Origin: Lichenicoccus sp963693035
GTDB taxonomy: Bacteria; Pseudomonadota; Alphaproteobacteria; Acetobacterales; Acetobacteraceae
Length of the DNA stretch: 64,000 nucleotides
Direction: 5' to 3'
NCBI GenBank assembly: GCA_963693035.2
Contig: CAXMMQ010000007.1
Span: forward strand, 248,001-312,000
Part shown: piece after piece, positions 8,130-15,273 of the stretch
How positions within the stretch are numbered: position 1 is the first letter of the stretch
Layout of the letters: every line of letters starts with the position of its first letter
The notes under the pieces: model-generated
Database searches by the model: none
What the model was told of the DNA's origin: nothing
Seen by the model: the letters and a program-made list of their open reading frames with translations, nothing else
Program-made: the position numbers and the translations under genes

Positions 8130-8842
8130 CCGAACCTGCTGGTCCGCAGCGGTGACATCTGCTCGTCAATCCAAGCAGCAATCTCTTCACGCTCGTCCTG
8201 AGAGGCACGACGCCAGACTGCCTGGAGCGCCCGCAGAGGAGGCTGGTCTTTACGCCAGCCCATCTCCTTGCAGGCGCGGTGCACCGACATCTCCGACGTA
8301 TGATCGATGACCTGTGCAAGCAGATCGGCCGCGTGTTCGTCGCCAGCCTCGGCCGCTTTGCGCAGACGACGGATGCCGGCCTGCGCGCTATTTCCGACCG
8401 GACTAACTCGCTTTTGCTCGATGATAACATTGTTATCATCGAGCACACCGCCGCTGTCACCGGAGTGTTGATTACGGCCGGTCAGATTATACGCCCCGCC
8501 ATGAGGCCGCTGCATCTCACGATCAAAAGCGAGCAGCGCTTCTTCCGCGCGGCCGGTCGCATTTAAGAGCTGCCTCACCTGCTCGATGGTCGACCCAAGG
8601 CCCTGGGGCGGCCGAGACACAATCCACTCGGCCATGCTGCTGTTGCGATAGACAGTCTGCAGCGGTGTCTCAAACTCCTCCCAGGCACGGAGTTTGATCG
8701 CCCGTAGGATTGCCCACGGCAGCGAGTCCAGGTTGCTCGAGCCGTAGCGCAGCACCTGCGAAACGGTCTTGACAGCCTCGGTGCGGGTATTCAGCACAGC
8801 CTCTTCGGGCGTCGGAAACCGCATCATGGGGACGACGCTCAT
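8126..8842 (-). CDS. Hypothetical phage protein
   Basis: 238 residues, no family recognised. The N-terminal 95 residues are helical and end in IVSRPPQGLGSTIEQVRQLL. The last 60 residues (MSVHRACKEMGWRKDQPPLRALQAVWRRAS) look like a small helical DNA-binding domain. The gene contains a perfect 27-nt palindrome encoding LDDNNVIIE. Four-base overlaps with VRR-NUC and helicase genes place it in replication or DNA processing. Confidence 0.6.
   Translation of the reverse strand: MSVVPMMRFPTPEEAVLNTRTEAVKTVSQVLRYGSSNLDSLPWAILRAIKLRAWEEFETPLQTVYRNSSMAEWIVSRPPQGLGSTIEQVRQLLNATGRAEEALLAFDREMQRPHGGAYNLTGRNQHSGDSGGVLDDNNVIIEQKRVSPVGNSAQAGIRRLRKAAEAGDEHAADLLAQVIDHTSEMSVHRACKEMGWRKDQPPLRALQAVWRRASQDEREEIAAWIDEQMSPLRTSRFG
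8417..8443. repeat. Perfect 27-nt palindrome inside a coding region
   Basis: The arms CTCGATGATAACA and TGTTATCATCGAG are exact reverse complements around the single base at 8430. It is far more AT-rich than its surroundings. It shares GTTATC with the origin-like region in the initiator gene about 1.1 kb away. An operator, a protein-binding site or an RNA hairpin are possible. Confidence 0.8.
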
Positions 8843-10338
8843 GCCGCGATCTCAAACTGCCGGCCGCCGGTGTAGCCAACATCGAACCCGTGATCGTCGC
8901 GCATGCGCGCCAGGTTGAGCGCTATCTGCTCATTGGTGTACTGGCCGGGTTCTATCTGTGTCGCGCGGAACCGCCCAGCCTCTGCGATTTCCTCTGGCGT
9001 AAAGCGATAGCCACCGATGATGATACCGCCGTCGGAAAGGACCGACCGCCGCACCACAATGCCAGCCGTGTCATAACTGTCACGCAGAGCGCGGGCGACC
9101 TCCGGCCTGGTCAACTCTTTGTCGCGCATGAACTGGCGCACTTCGTCCAAGATCTCGGCCGCCAAGGTCTTGAAGCGCTCGTCGCCTGGCATGAACATCT
9201 TCGCCATTTCGCGGGCACCGCGATGCCGGACGCGCACGAAGCGGCCTACAAACTGACGGAAGAACAGGGTGGAGACGACGTTGCTGGCATAGACGCCGAC
9301 CATAAGACGTGGGATGTCCACGCCTTCGCTGATCTTGCGCACGGCCACGATCCACCGGCCGACACCAGTGCTGAAGGCCTCTAGTTCATCGTCGGCGGTG
9401 TCATTGTCCGATATGACGACGGTGGCGACCTCGCCCGTCACCTCCTCGATCACCTTGGCGCATTCAAGTGCATGCTTCTGGTTCATGGCAACCAAAAGTC
9501 CGCCGGCATCGGTGAAGCGCCCGCCGCGGGATCGAATGCCTGAGATCTCTCGGTCCGCCATCATTACGAGGTCAGCGACCAGAGGAGATTTGACGTCGAG
9601 GGCGGCCCGCAGGCGAGCACTCTCATGCTTGCCATCAAGATCCGTGTTGAAGTCCACGGTCCACTCGCGACCATGAGCTATGTAGGTGTTCTCAAGGTTC
9701 TTCCAGTCGAAAGCGATGGGACGGCAGACATCGTCCTCCATCGCCTGTGCGTAGCTGTACGTGTAGCCGTGATCACCGCCTGCGACCGCGATGCCGTCTC
9801 TGCTGAAGTGGACCCAGGGGATAACGTTGCCGTCGTTCCGGAACGGCGTCCCAGACAGGTGTAGGCGGAAACGGGCGCTCTCGAAGGCGAGCTTTGCTGC
9901 CTCACCCCATGCCAGCAGATCGCCCAGGTGATGGCACTCGTCAAAGATGACCAGCGACTTATCCGGCGCGCTCTCGATATTCATGGCGTGAGCGTCAGCG
10001 TCCGAGGCCACCTGATGATAGGTAGCGGCGACGCCGCCGACGTCGATCGGCAAGCTATAGTTGCGCAAGGAGCCGTTCTTGCGGCGAACGAGCTGGATGC
10101 CGAACAGCCGCGCCTCCTTGTTCCACTGCAAACGAAGCGTCGTCGACGGCGTCACGACGTGGATGTGCGTGATCGCGCCGCTAGACAACAACGACTGCGC
10201 GAAGGACAGCGCAAGCTTCGTCTTCCCACCACCTGGCGTCGCCACCACCAGATAGTCCCGCTGCCGCTCGAACGCTCGACCGAGCTGAAGCAGGCAGTCT
10301 TGCTGCCAAACGCGAGGCACGAAGTTGGAGACGTTCAT
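8839..10338 (-). CDS. Superfamily 2 DNA helicase (type III restriction/ERCC3-like)
   Basis: 499 residues. Motif I ATPGGGKT near residue 34-41, motif Ia VTPSTTLRLQW, motif II DECHHLGD, motif III LSGTPFR, then motif V KISEGVDIPRL and motif VI FRQFVGRFVR. The order and spacing match Res/DEAD helicases such as RadD and phage UvsW-like proteins. A C-terminal extension of about 110 residues follows the helicase core. It sits in the early leftward operon with the nuclease and the initiator. Probably it unwinds replication or recombination intermediates. Confidence 0.85.
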   Translation of the reverse strand: MNVSNFVPRVWQQDCLLQLGRAFERQRDYLVVATPGGGKTKLALSFAQSLLSSGAITHIHVVTPSTTLRLQWNKEARLFGIQLVRRKNGSLRNYSLPIDVGGVAATYHQVASDADAHAMNIESAPDKSLVIFDECHHLGDLLAWGEAAKLAFESARFRLHLSGTPFRNDGNVIPWVHFSRDGIAVAGGDHGYTYSYAQAMEDDVCRPIAFDWKNLENTYIAHGREWTVDFNTDLDGKHESARLRAALDVKSPLVADLVMMADREISGIRSRGGRFTDAGGLLVAMNQKHALECAKVIEEVTGEVATVVISDNDTADDELEAFSTGVGRWIVAVRKISEGVDIPRLMVGVYASNVVSTLFFRQFVGRFVRVRHRGAREMAKMFMPGDERFKTLAAEILDEVRQFMRDKELTRPEVARALRDSYDTAGIVVRRSVLSDGGIIIGGYRFTPEEIAEAGRFRATQIEPGQYTNEQIALNLARMRDDHGFDVGYTGGRQFEIAA

Positions 10339-10523
10339 CCTTGTTCTTCCTGACGGGTTGCCGCGGCAGAGCGGTCCTTGTTCAGTTCAAAGTGTCCGAA
10401 GGTCGCTTCAGCTTGCGCCTGAAATGCTCTAGCCCGAGCCCGAAGGCGCAGTGCCCGGCGCAGGAGCATGCCAGCGTACATCTGCTGCAGCGTTGCAATC
10501 CGTATAGCTAACCATCGGGCCAT
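10335..10523 (-). CDS. Small hypothetical phage protein
   Basis: 62 residues, basic and helical (ALRLRARARAFQAQAEATF). It overlaps the helicase start by ATGA-type coupling and the end of the upstream gene by 16 bases. No family recognised. Confidence 0.5.
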   Translation of the reverse strand: MARWLAIRIATLQQMYAGMLLRRALRLRARARAFQAQAEATFGHFELNKDRSAAATRQEEQG

Positions 10524-10840
10524 TCCTCATCCCATTTGTCTGCAGCCAGTTTCGTGAGCGCTGCCTGGTGCGCGTACTGCGCGGCGACGCGATCTAGCTC
10601 GGCACGCTGCCATCGTCGGGCACGCGCCAGCTCATCAGCCCAGACGCGCCGGACCTCGCCGTGCAGGATGCCAAGCACCCGCCGCGACGAGATGCCCAGC
10701 GCCCGCGCTGCCCGGAACACGGCCTCCTGCTGCCCGCGACCGTCGTGCGACGCCATAGCTGCCGCCACATACCGGTGCATTTCTGCTGCCTCGGCCGTCA
10801 CGTCAGCACGCTCCGGATTTTCGGATCTCTTCTCCAACAT
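10508..10840 (-). CDS. Small phage protein with HTH-like segment
   Basis: 110 residues. The centre reads AVFRAARALGISSRRVLGILHGEVRRV, which has the length and spacing of a helix-turn-helix, followed by a long helix. It lies between the HNH gene and the helicase. It may be a small DNA-binding regulator; no family is recognised. Confidence 0.55.
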   Translation of the reverse strand: MLEKRSENPERADVTAEAAEMHRYVAAAMASHDGRGQQEAVFRAARALGISSRRVLGILHGEVRRVWADELARARRWQRAELDRVAAQYAHQAALTKLAADKWDEEWPDG

Positions 10841-10900
10841 CTCGTGGATGCCCCTGTCCCATGGTCACCAGCGTGACCAAGAGGGGGAGCAGCAGAGGCA

Positions 10901-11098
10901 ATGGATGGACAGTTGGACACAGCGTTGCGCCCCTTGACCGCGCAGGCAGTAGAGTCAGCGATACTGATACTGGCCGAACTACGGGCTGTTACCAGCCCGC
11001 CACCCACGACGGACGGGGCGGCAACCCCGTCCAATCGTGTTCTTAATCTGCTTGCCGCTCCGGTGGTCATGCGGCCACCGGGAAGTTCAAACAGCTGA
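10901..11098 (+). CDS. Possible small protein antisense to the leftward operon
   Basis: 65 residues on the plus strand, with AGAGG two bases before the ATG. The helix AVESAILILAELRAV looks protein-like, but the gene opposes all neighbours and overlaps the end of the HNH gene by 32 bases. The 226-base gap between the HNH gene and the small HTH gene (10841-11066) holds this frame and also a minus-strand frame starting in an ATGA junction at 11070, which is low in complexity. I cannot decide between them; this region may be non-coding. Confidence 0.3.
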   Translation: MDGQLDTALRPLTAQAVESAILILAELRAVTSPPPTTDGAATPSNRVLNLLAAPVVMRPPGSSNS

Positions 11099-11657
11099 AT
11101 TCGCCGAACAAGCTCACCGCGGCAGCATCATAAGCGCGGGCGGCATCCTCGGGCGTAGGGAACATGCCTAAGTGACGATATTGGCCATTTACCTTAATGC
11201 ACGCCCGAAAACGGCGACATTTGGGAACTTCAGTTACACCGCGGAAACCTGTACGATTCTCCCGGATGGTACGCGCTGTGTTCTGCTGCCGCGTCACCAA
11301 GCGCAGATTTGCTCGCCTGTTGTTCAGGCCGTTGCGATCAATATGATCGACTTCCAGACCATCGGCAGGATCCATAATCAGGCGATGCATCAGACTGGTC
11401 AGTTTGCCGCTGAGCGTCAAAACTGCCGCTTTACGTTGAGCGTAAAACAAGTTGGGAGGTTTCGTAATCTTCGCCCGCCACGACCATCGGGTAACAAGCG
11501 CTATGTCATCCGCGTCGATGAAGGCGTGAAACCCTCCAGACAGGGAGATACCAACGGCATCGTCTTCCGCGTAGAGAAACGACAACGGGTCACACGAGCC
11601 GGGTCTCCGTCTTCTGCTGGCCGCAATCACTTCAAGACGGGCAGCGGCGTGACGCAT
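11067..11657 (-). CDS. HNH endonuclease with AP2 DNA-binding domain
   Basis: 196 residues. HNH core at about 90-130: H91, VDHIDRNGLNNRRANLR with D104-H105 and N117. An AP2-type domain follows at about 138-192 (FRGVTEV, YRHLGMFPTPEDAARAYD, FGEFSCLNF). HNH plus AP2 is the usual layout of free-standing phage homing endonucleases. Its ATG overlaps the XRE gene stop (TGATG). Such genes often move between phages and may not serve the phage itself. Confidence 0.9.
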   Translation of the reverse strand: MRHAAARLEVIAASRRRRPGSCDPLSFLYAEDDAVGISLSGGFHAFIDADDIALVTRWSWRAKITKPPNLFYAQRKAAVLTLSGKLTSLMHRLIMDPADGLEVDHIDRNGLNNRRANLRLVTRQQNTARTIRENRTGFRGVTEVPKCRRFRACIKVNGQYRHLGMFPTPEDAARAYDAAAVSLFGEFSCLNFPVAA

Positions 11658-11986
11658 CAGGCTGCCGCTTGCGGGGTGAGCAGCGCGATCGCATTCTTCA
11701 GCAGCGAGCCATCACCCCAGCGCAGCTTTGCCTCGGTGCGTTCCTGCACCGTCAGCGGCGCCACCACGTCGGTAAAGGACAGGCCCACCACGTCGCCGAT
11801 CTTGCGGATCGTGGCGACCTTGGCGACGCCCCCTTTCTCGTAACGGAACAGGGCAGCCCGTGAGATCTCCAGCCGCGCCGCCAAGTCGACCGACGACACC
11901 TCATTGCGCGCGCGCCAGAGCCGCAAGCGCACACCTGCCCGGCTGCCTTCATCGACGATCGCGTCGAAGTTCATCAGCCGCGTCAT
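11657..11986 (-). CDS. XRE-family regulator
   Basis: 109 residues from the ATG at 11986, which overlaps the stop of the GcrA-like gene (ATGA). The helix-turn-helix is VDLAARLEISRAALFRYEKG, followed by VAKVATIRKIGDVVGLSFTDV, the normal fourth and fifth helices of an XRE domain. A short C-terminal tail has no known domain. Position in the early leftward operon suggests control of phage genes. Confidence 0.8.
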   Translation of the reverse strand: MTRLMNFDAIVDEGSRAGVRLRLWRARNEVSSVDLAARLEISRAALFRYEKGGVAKVATIRKIGDVVGLSFTDVVAPLTVQERTEAKLRWGDGSLLKNAIALLTPQAAA

Positions 11987-12702
11987 GCGGCAGCCTCGCT
12001 GGACTGGCGTTTCTGGACGTAGACGCGGCCGCAGCACGCGAGGCACCAGCTCTTGCCCGGCACCGACGGCTTGGAGCAGAATCGCCACGGCCTGCCATTG
12101 GTCAGCGGATACTGACAGGACGGCGCTGGACCTGGCCCGACTTGCGTCAGGGCTGCCTTCGGCTTCAACTGGAACCGCGGAGCGTGAGCCGTCTGCCTGG
12201 TCACGAACCAGCGCTCGGGAACCAGCAGCTGGACGACGTTGGTCTCAACCGGGATTGGCACGGAGATCTCGGGCTCCGTGGGCGCGGCCCTCGGCTGGCT
12301 GCGCGGATTGACCGGCACATTGGCCGCGCGGCTGCAGACGCCGCACATCTCGCTGCACCGCAGCGCGTAGGCCTGCACCGTGTTGGTCCGGCCGCAGCCG
12401 CATCGCGTGATCCAGGATGCGTGCTTCGAACCAGGCGCCTTCTCGGCGCGCGCGAGCACAACCCGGGTACCGAAACGCCGTCCGGTCAGGTCGGCGCCGT
12501 GCGGCAGGGGTTTGGCAACGACCGGCGGCGGCACAGCCTTCGGTTTGATCGGACTGGCGCGACCTACCAGCTGCAGCCTGTGCGCGCGGCCGATGACAGC
12601 GTTCTTGCTGGTCCCCATCGCCTCGGCGATTCGCACGGTCGTGAGCCCCTGCTCCCAGAGATCACGCAGGCGGCGATCAGCGTCGCAGGTCCAGCCGGGC
12701 AT
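11983..12702 (-). CDS. GcrA-like regulator with an inserted zinc-ribbon domain
   Basis: 239 residues, about 70 longer than chromosomal GcrA. Residues 1-52 match the GcrA helix-turn-helix: W4, LRDLWEQGLTTVRIAEAMG and TSKNAVIGRAHRLQL. Residues about 71-124 read DLTGRRFGTRVVL, then C101-x-C103 and C116, C120, C123, which is the zinc-ribbon common in phage proteins. The last 40 residues (SCQYPLTNGRPWRFC, C196, C209, C220, C223) match the C-terminal sigma70-contacting part of GcrA. Chromosomal GcrA binds methylated GANTC and RNA polymerase. A phage version could redirect host cell-cycle promoters or phage late promoters; that is inference. Confidence 0.82.
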   Translation of the reverse strand: MPGWTCDADRRLRDLWEQGLTTVRIAEAMGTSKNAVIGRAHRLQLVGRASPIKPKAVPPPVVAKPLPHGADLTGRRFGTRVVLARAEKAPGSKHASWITRCGCGRTNTVQAYALRCSEMCGVCSRAANVPVNPRSQPRAAPTEPEISVPIPVETNVVQLLVPERWFVTRQTAHAPRFQLKPKAALTQVGPGPAPSCQYPLTNGRPWRFCSKPSVPGKSWCLACCGRVYVQKRQSSEAAA

Positions 12703-12797
12703 CAGGACTTGCCTCCGACCAGCACCGCGATGCCGATCACGACCGCCCAGGAGGCGGCCCCATAGAGCGCGACGGTGAGGAGCGTGCGGAATGTCAT
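12702..12797 (-). CDS. Very small membrane protein
   Basis: 31 residues from the ATG at 12797 (GAGG upstream), almost entirely one transmembrane helix (LYGAASWAVVIGIAVLVGG). It ends in a TGATG junction with the GcrA-like gene. Such short membrane peptides are common in phage early operons. Function unknown. Confidence 0.6.
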   Translation of the reverse strand: MTFRTLLTVALYGAASWAVVIGIAVLVGGKS

Positions 12798-12804
12798 CGC
12801 CGCC

Positions 12805-12987
12805 TCAGTTCAGACGACGCGCCGATGCCGTGAACACTCCAGCCGGCACGCAAGCCTGAGGCAATAGAGGCACGTTATCGAAATTTAGGCAGAGTCCGGG
12901 ATTTGGCATCCAAGGCGCTTTTTGAGACAGGGTGGCAGTAGGTGGTGTGCAGCGGGTGACGGGGCGGCTCGGAAAGCCGCAGCGCAT
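12805..12987 (-). CDS. Doubtful small reading frame in the gap after the Cro-like gene
   Basis: 60 residues (MRCGFPSRPVTRCTPPT start). Between the Cro-like stop (13055) and the small membrane gene (12797) lie two frames joined by TGATG junctions: a 22-residue frame at 12988-13056 and this one. The junctions suggest coupling, but the protein has no recognisable features and no strong ribosome binding site. It may be an untranslated leader. No further feature is seen in 12798-13054. Confidence 0.25.
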   Translation of the reverse strand: MRCGFPSRPVTRCTPPTATLSQKAPWMPNPGLCLNFDNVPLLPQACVPAGVFTASARRLN

Positions 12988-13054
12988 CAGCCTGGCGAGT
13001 GCGCGCTGGAGAGCGCGGTGCGCCCTCGGGAGCCGTGATGGGTCAGGTTAGCCA

Positions 13055-13300
13055 TCAGGCGGCGACCCGCCCGGCCGGCGGTCGGTGTATTGACGCTGGC
13101 CATTCGGCGTTAGGTGGCCAGTTGTCCGAGAAGAATTGGATCGTCGAGTACATCGTATCGACCTTGCAGCCTTTGCCTTCCCTCAACCGGATGAAGAAGC
13201 GGCCGTCTCGACCTGCCAGATTCGCAACCCGAGCTTCCGACAGGCCGCGCGCGGCTGCCATTCTCTCGACCAGCTCAATCAATTCAGATCGATAGTCCAT
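13055..13300 (-). CDS. Cro-like regulator
   Basis: 81 residues from the ATG at 13300 (GAGG upstream). Helices ELIELVERMAAARGLSEARV and LAGRDGRFFIRLREG, then TMYSTIQFFSDNW, resemble a shortened helix-turn-helix domain. It is divergent from the CI-like repressor across 85 bases containing three operator copies, the place of cro. Function is inferred from position. Confidence 0.7.
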   Translation of the reverse strand: MDYRSELIELVERMAAARGLSEARVANLAGRDGRFFIRLREGKGCKVDTMYSTIQFFSDNWPPNAEWPASIHRPPAGRVAA

Positions 13301-13310
13301 GCACCTCATC

Positions 13311-13386
13311 CGCGATGGAAGTATCGCAGTGCGCACGATACTCATAGCGAACGACGAGTGCAAGCCTTTGCGACACAATTATCGCA
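13311..13386. promoter_or_regulatory. Triple operator between cro-like and cI-like genes
   Basis: Three inverted repeats fit TGCGAT-N6-ATCGCA: 13311-13328 (CGCGAT/ATCGCA, 11 of 12), 13334-13351 (CACGAT/AGCGAA, 8 of 12) and 13369-13386 (TGCGAC/ATCGCA, 11 of 12). The third overlaps the repressor ATG, so repressor binding there would shut off its own gene. This is the arrangement of lambda OR. The same repeat recurs beyond the repressor gene. Confidence 0.75.
13335..13363 (-). promoter_or_regulatory. Leftward early promoter
   Basis: On the minus strand TTGCAC (13358-13363) and TATCGT (13335-13340) are separated by 17 bases, and the Cro-like ATG lies 35 bases downstream. The -10 box lies inside the middle operator (13334-13351), so the CI-like protein should block it. 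It would drive the whole leftward operon. Confidence 0.55.
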
Positions 13387-14120
13387 TGGCTTTCGAACTA
13401 CTCTTGGCTCGGATCGACGAGCGACTGAAGACCCTCGGGCTGTCCGAGCGCGCCGCCTGCATCAAGGCTGGTGTCGGCCTGAACACAATCCGCCACATCC
13501 GGCACCGCGGTCACGCTCCGAAACCAGAGACACTTGCGAAGCTGGCAGGGGCGCTGAAGGTGCAGCCAAGTTTCCTGCTGGACGTGTCCTTCGAACCGAC
13601 ACCTTCAGTGCCATCCGACCAGTTCGTCCCGGTCTCGCTCAAAACAATCTACGTCAAAGGCGCAGTCCAGGCTGGGTTATGGACTGACGCCGTCGAGTGG
13701 GATGGCACTGACTGGACCCCGATACACATACCAGATGACTCCCGTTTTCCTGGCATCGAGCGGTTCGGATTGCTGGTCAGGGGTAGGTCGATGGATCGCG
13801 TCTATGCCGAAGGTTCTATCGTCATCATCGTGCGTTTCGCGGACATCGCCAGGGACCCTCATCCGGGAGAACGGGTAGTGGTGGTCAGACGATCGCCAAC
13901 CGGGGACCAGTATGAGGCGACGATAAAGTCCTATGATATAACTGAAGACAACCGGGTCGTCCTTTGGCCCCAGAGCACTGACCCAGAATATCAGGTACCA
14001 ATCATCCTCCCCAGAAGGACTGAGGAGGTGACAGCCGGTGGAAACGATGGCGACCAGGCCGGCTACCCGGACTTGGTCATCATGGGGCTGGTTGTGGGAA
14101 GCTATCGTATCGAGCCGTAG
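13386..14120 (+). CDS. CI-type phage repressor with S24 autoprotease domain
   Basis: 244 residues. N-terminal helix-turn-helix about 20-62 (LSERAACIKAGVGLNTIRHI, KPETLAKLAGALKV). The C-terminal part is a LexA/S24 domain: cleavage site KGAVQAG with A96-G97, catalytic Ser135 in GRSMD, and Lys181 in YEATIK. The cleavage site means the SOS response can induce the prophage through RecA. No ribosome binding site precedes the ATG, which lies inside an operator; a leaderless message is possible. Confidence 0.93.
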   Translation: MAFELLLARIDERLKTLGLSERAACIKAGVGLNTIRHIRHRGHAPKPETLAKLAGALKVQPSFLLDVSFEPTPSVPSDQFVPVSLKTIYVKGAVQAGLWTDAVEWDGTDWTPIHIPDDSRFPGIERFGLLVRGRSMDRVYAEGSIVIIVRFADIARDPHPGERVVVVRRSPTGDQYEATIKSYDITEDNRVVLWPQSTDPEYQVPIILPRRTEEVTAGGNDGDQAGYPDLVIMGLVVGSYRIEP

Positions 14121-14152
14121 CTGGAGAGACGAAATGTAAGAGCCACCGCTTA

Positions 14153-14206
14153 TGCGATAAATCCATCGCATTACCTGTTGACTGCGATGGTTCTATCGCA
14201 CATAAA
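14153..14206 (+). promoter_or_regulatory. Rightward early promoter with two operators
   Basis: Two perfect TGCGAT-N6-ATCGCA repeats at 14153-14170 and 14183-14200, 30 bases apart. The second fills the spacer of a promoter: -35 TTGACT at 14178-14183, a 17-base spacer, and -10 CATAAA at 14201-14206. Repressor bound here would cover the promoter. It drives the rightward operon from 14232 to the integrase. Confidence 0.8.
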
Positions 14207-14229
14207 GGGCTCACCAACCCGGTGAGCCC
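14207..14229 (+). promoter_or_regulatory. Hairpin over the first ribosome binding site of the rightward operon
   Basis: GGGCTCACC pairs perfectly with GGTGAGCCC across five bases, and the second arm contains GGTGAG, the only ribosome binding site for the ATG at 14232. If transcription starts at the first bases of this arm, the message begins with a hairpin that hides its start. No T-run follows, so it is not a terminator. Confidence 0.5.
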
Positions 14230-14231
14230 CG

Positions 14232-14498
14232 ATGTCCCACTATCCCGACAACCTCTCCCAGGCAGCCTTTTCAGCTCGATACGAGCCTCGCCTGCTTCCA
14301 CCCAATGCGTCCGAGCAGCTCGCCGAGCATGCCATGCGCATTCGTCGCATCAACGAGTTCCGTTCCTGGCTGGCCGATATCGACCCGGCTGACGCCTTCA
14401 CCGCCAGCGCCGACGACGCACTGCACGACGTGATCAGCGACCTGCAGGGCGCCCAGCGCCGGCTGCTCGATGACGTCCGCTGCGGAGACGCGTCATGA
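14232..14498 (+). CDS. Hypothetical early phage protein
   Basis: 88 residues, first gene of the rightward operon. Charged and helical (AEHAMRIRRINEFRSWLADI), acidic at the end. Start supported by GGTGAG at the usual distance, though within a hairpin. No family recognised. It overlaps the next gene by four bases. Confidence 0.55.
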   Translation: MSHYPDNLSQAAFSARYEPRLLPPNASEQLAEHAMRIRRINEFRSWLADIDPADAFTASADDALHDVISDLQGAQRRLLDDVRCGDAS

Positions 14499-14704
14499 TC
14501 GACCTCCCCGCCCTCACGATTACCTGCGCCGCAACCGCAGCTGTCCTCGGCGCAGGCCTGTCGATCCGCGCCCGGCTCGCGCAGCGTCATTGGTGGTCCG
14601 TGGACCCGATGGGCAACGCCATCTTCTTCGCGTTGTCGCTGGCCGCCCTCGAGCTGGTCACCGTCTTCGCCTCGCTCGGCATCATGACCGACGGTGGCGT
14701 GTGA
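14495..14704 (+). CDS. Small membrane protein, probably two helices
   Basis: 69 residues with hydrophobic stretches at about 6-24 (ALTITCAATAAVLGAGLSI) and 42-64 (AIFFALSLAALELVTVFASL). Coupled by ATGA and TGATG to its neighbours. Possible roles in superinfection exclusion are typical for early phage membrane proteins, but nothing here is specific. Confidence 0.55.
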   Translation: MIDLPALTITCAATAAVLGAGLSIRARLAQRHWWSVDPMGNAIFFALSLAALELVTVFASLGIMTDGGV

Positions 14705-14865
14705 TGCCGCTCTACGACTGCGGCCACCGAGACTGCGACGAATGCCAGCGCGCCTTCGGGCCGGACCGCGCCGACGCCATCCGCCGCTACGAAGTCCGCC
14801 GCCTCTGCATGGATGCGCTGGCGGTGCAGTTCCCCCTTCCGCCCCTCAAGCAGGAGCACGTCTGA
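14704..14865 (+). CDS. Tiny cysteine-rich protein
   Basis: 53 residues, starting MPLYDCGHRDCDECQRAFG. C6, H8, C11 and C14 are spaced as a small zinc site. A further cysteine lies at C35. TGATG junctions at both ends show translational coupling. Too short for domain recognition. Confidence 0.5.
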   Translation: MPLYDCGHRDCDECQRAFGPDRADAIRRYEVRRLCMDALAVQFPLPPLKQEHV

Positions 14866-15107
14866 TGTCCCTCTTCCGCACCACCGACGACGAGCGTCCG
14901 ACGTTCGACCCGCCGCGCGATGCCCACTGGTATGCCGCGCGCCTCGCCACCGCCCAGCGCGAGATCGACGAGCTCCGCTACCTGCTCGCCGAGCGCGACG
15001 TCGAGATCGCCGGCCTGCGCTGGGCGCCCGCACCCGGCGGCCGCGTCGTGCGCCTGAGCACGCAACCGCGTCCGGTCCTGCAGCTGGTGGTCAACCATGA
15101 CCAGTGA
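14865..15107 (+). CDS. Hypothetical early phage protein
   Basis: 80 residues with a short coiled coil (RLATAQREIDELRYLLAERD) in the middle. The ATG overlaps the stop of the previous gene. No family recognised. Confidence 0.5.
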   Translation: MSLFRTTDDERPTFDPPRDAHWYAARLATAQREIDELRYLLAERDVEIAGLRWAPAPGGRVVRLSTQPRPVLQLVVNHDQ

Positions 15108-15273
15108 CCGGCGCGACCCGCGCAGCAGCGACGAACAGGCGATCGCCATCATCGCCGGCACGCTTCGGATCGCGCTCATCGTCATCGTGACCGCGGCAAC
15201 CGTCGGCCTGGCCTATGGCGGCCGCGACTATCCCCGCGCAACCGTTGCCGCCGCACAGGACAAGACCCGATGA
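15097..15273 (+). CDS. Small single-pass membrane protein
   Basis: 58 residues. A charged N-terminus (MTSDRRDPRSSDEQ) is followed by one hydrophobic helix (LRIALIVIVTAATVGLAYGG) and a short tail. It overlaps the previous gene by 11 bases and the next by an ATGA. Function unknown. Confidence 0.5.
   Translation: MTSDRRDPRSSDEQAIAIIAGTLRIALIVIVTAATVGLAYGGRDYPRATVAAAQDKTR

Noticed and set aside
12805..13056. Two coupled small genes after the Cro-like gene
   Set aside because: TGATG junctions exist, but the peptides have no structure or ribosome binding site of note; kept only as a doubtful feature.
14207..14229. Rho-independent terminator upstream of the rightward operon
   Set aside because: No T-run follows the stem and it lies directly at the start of the message, so translation control is a better reading.
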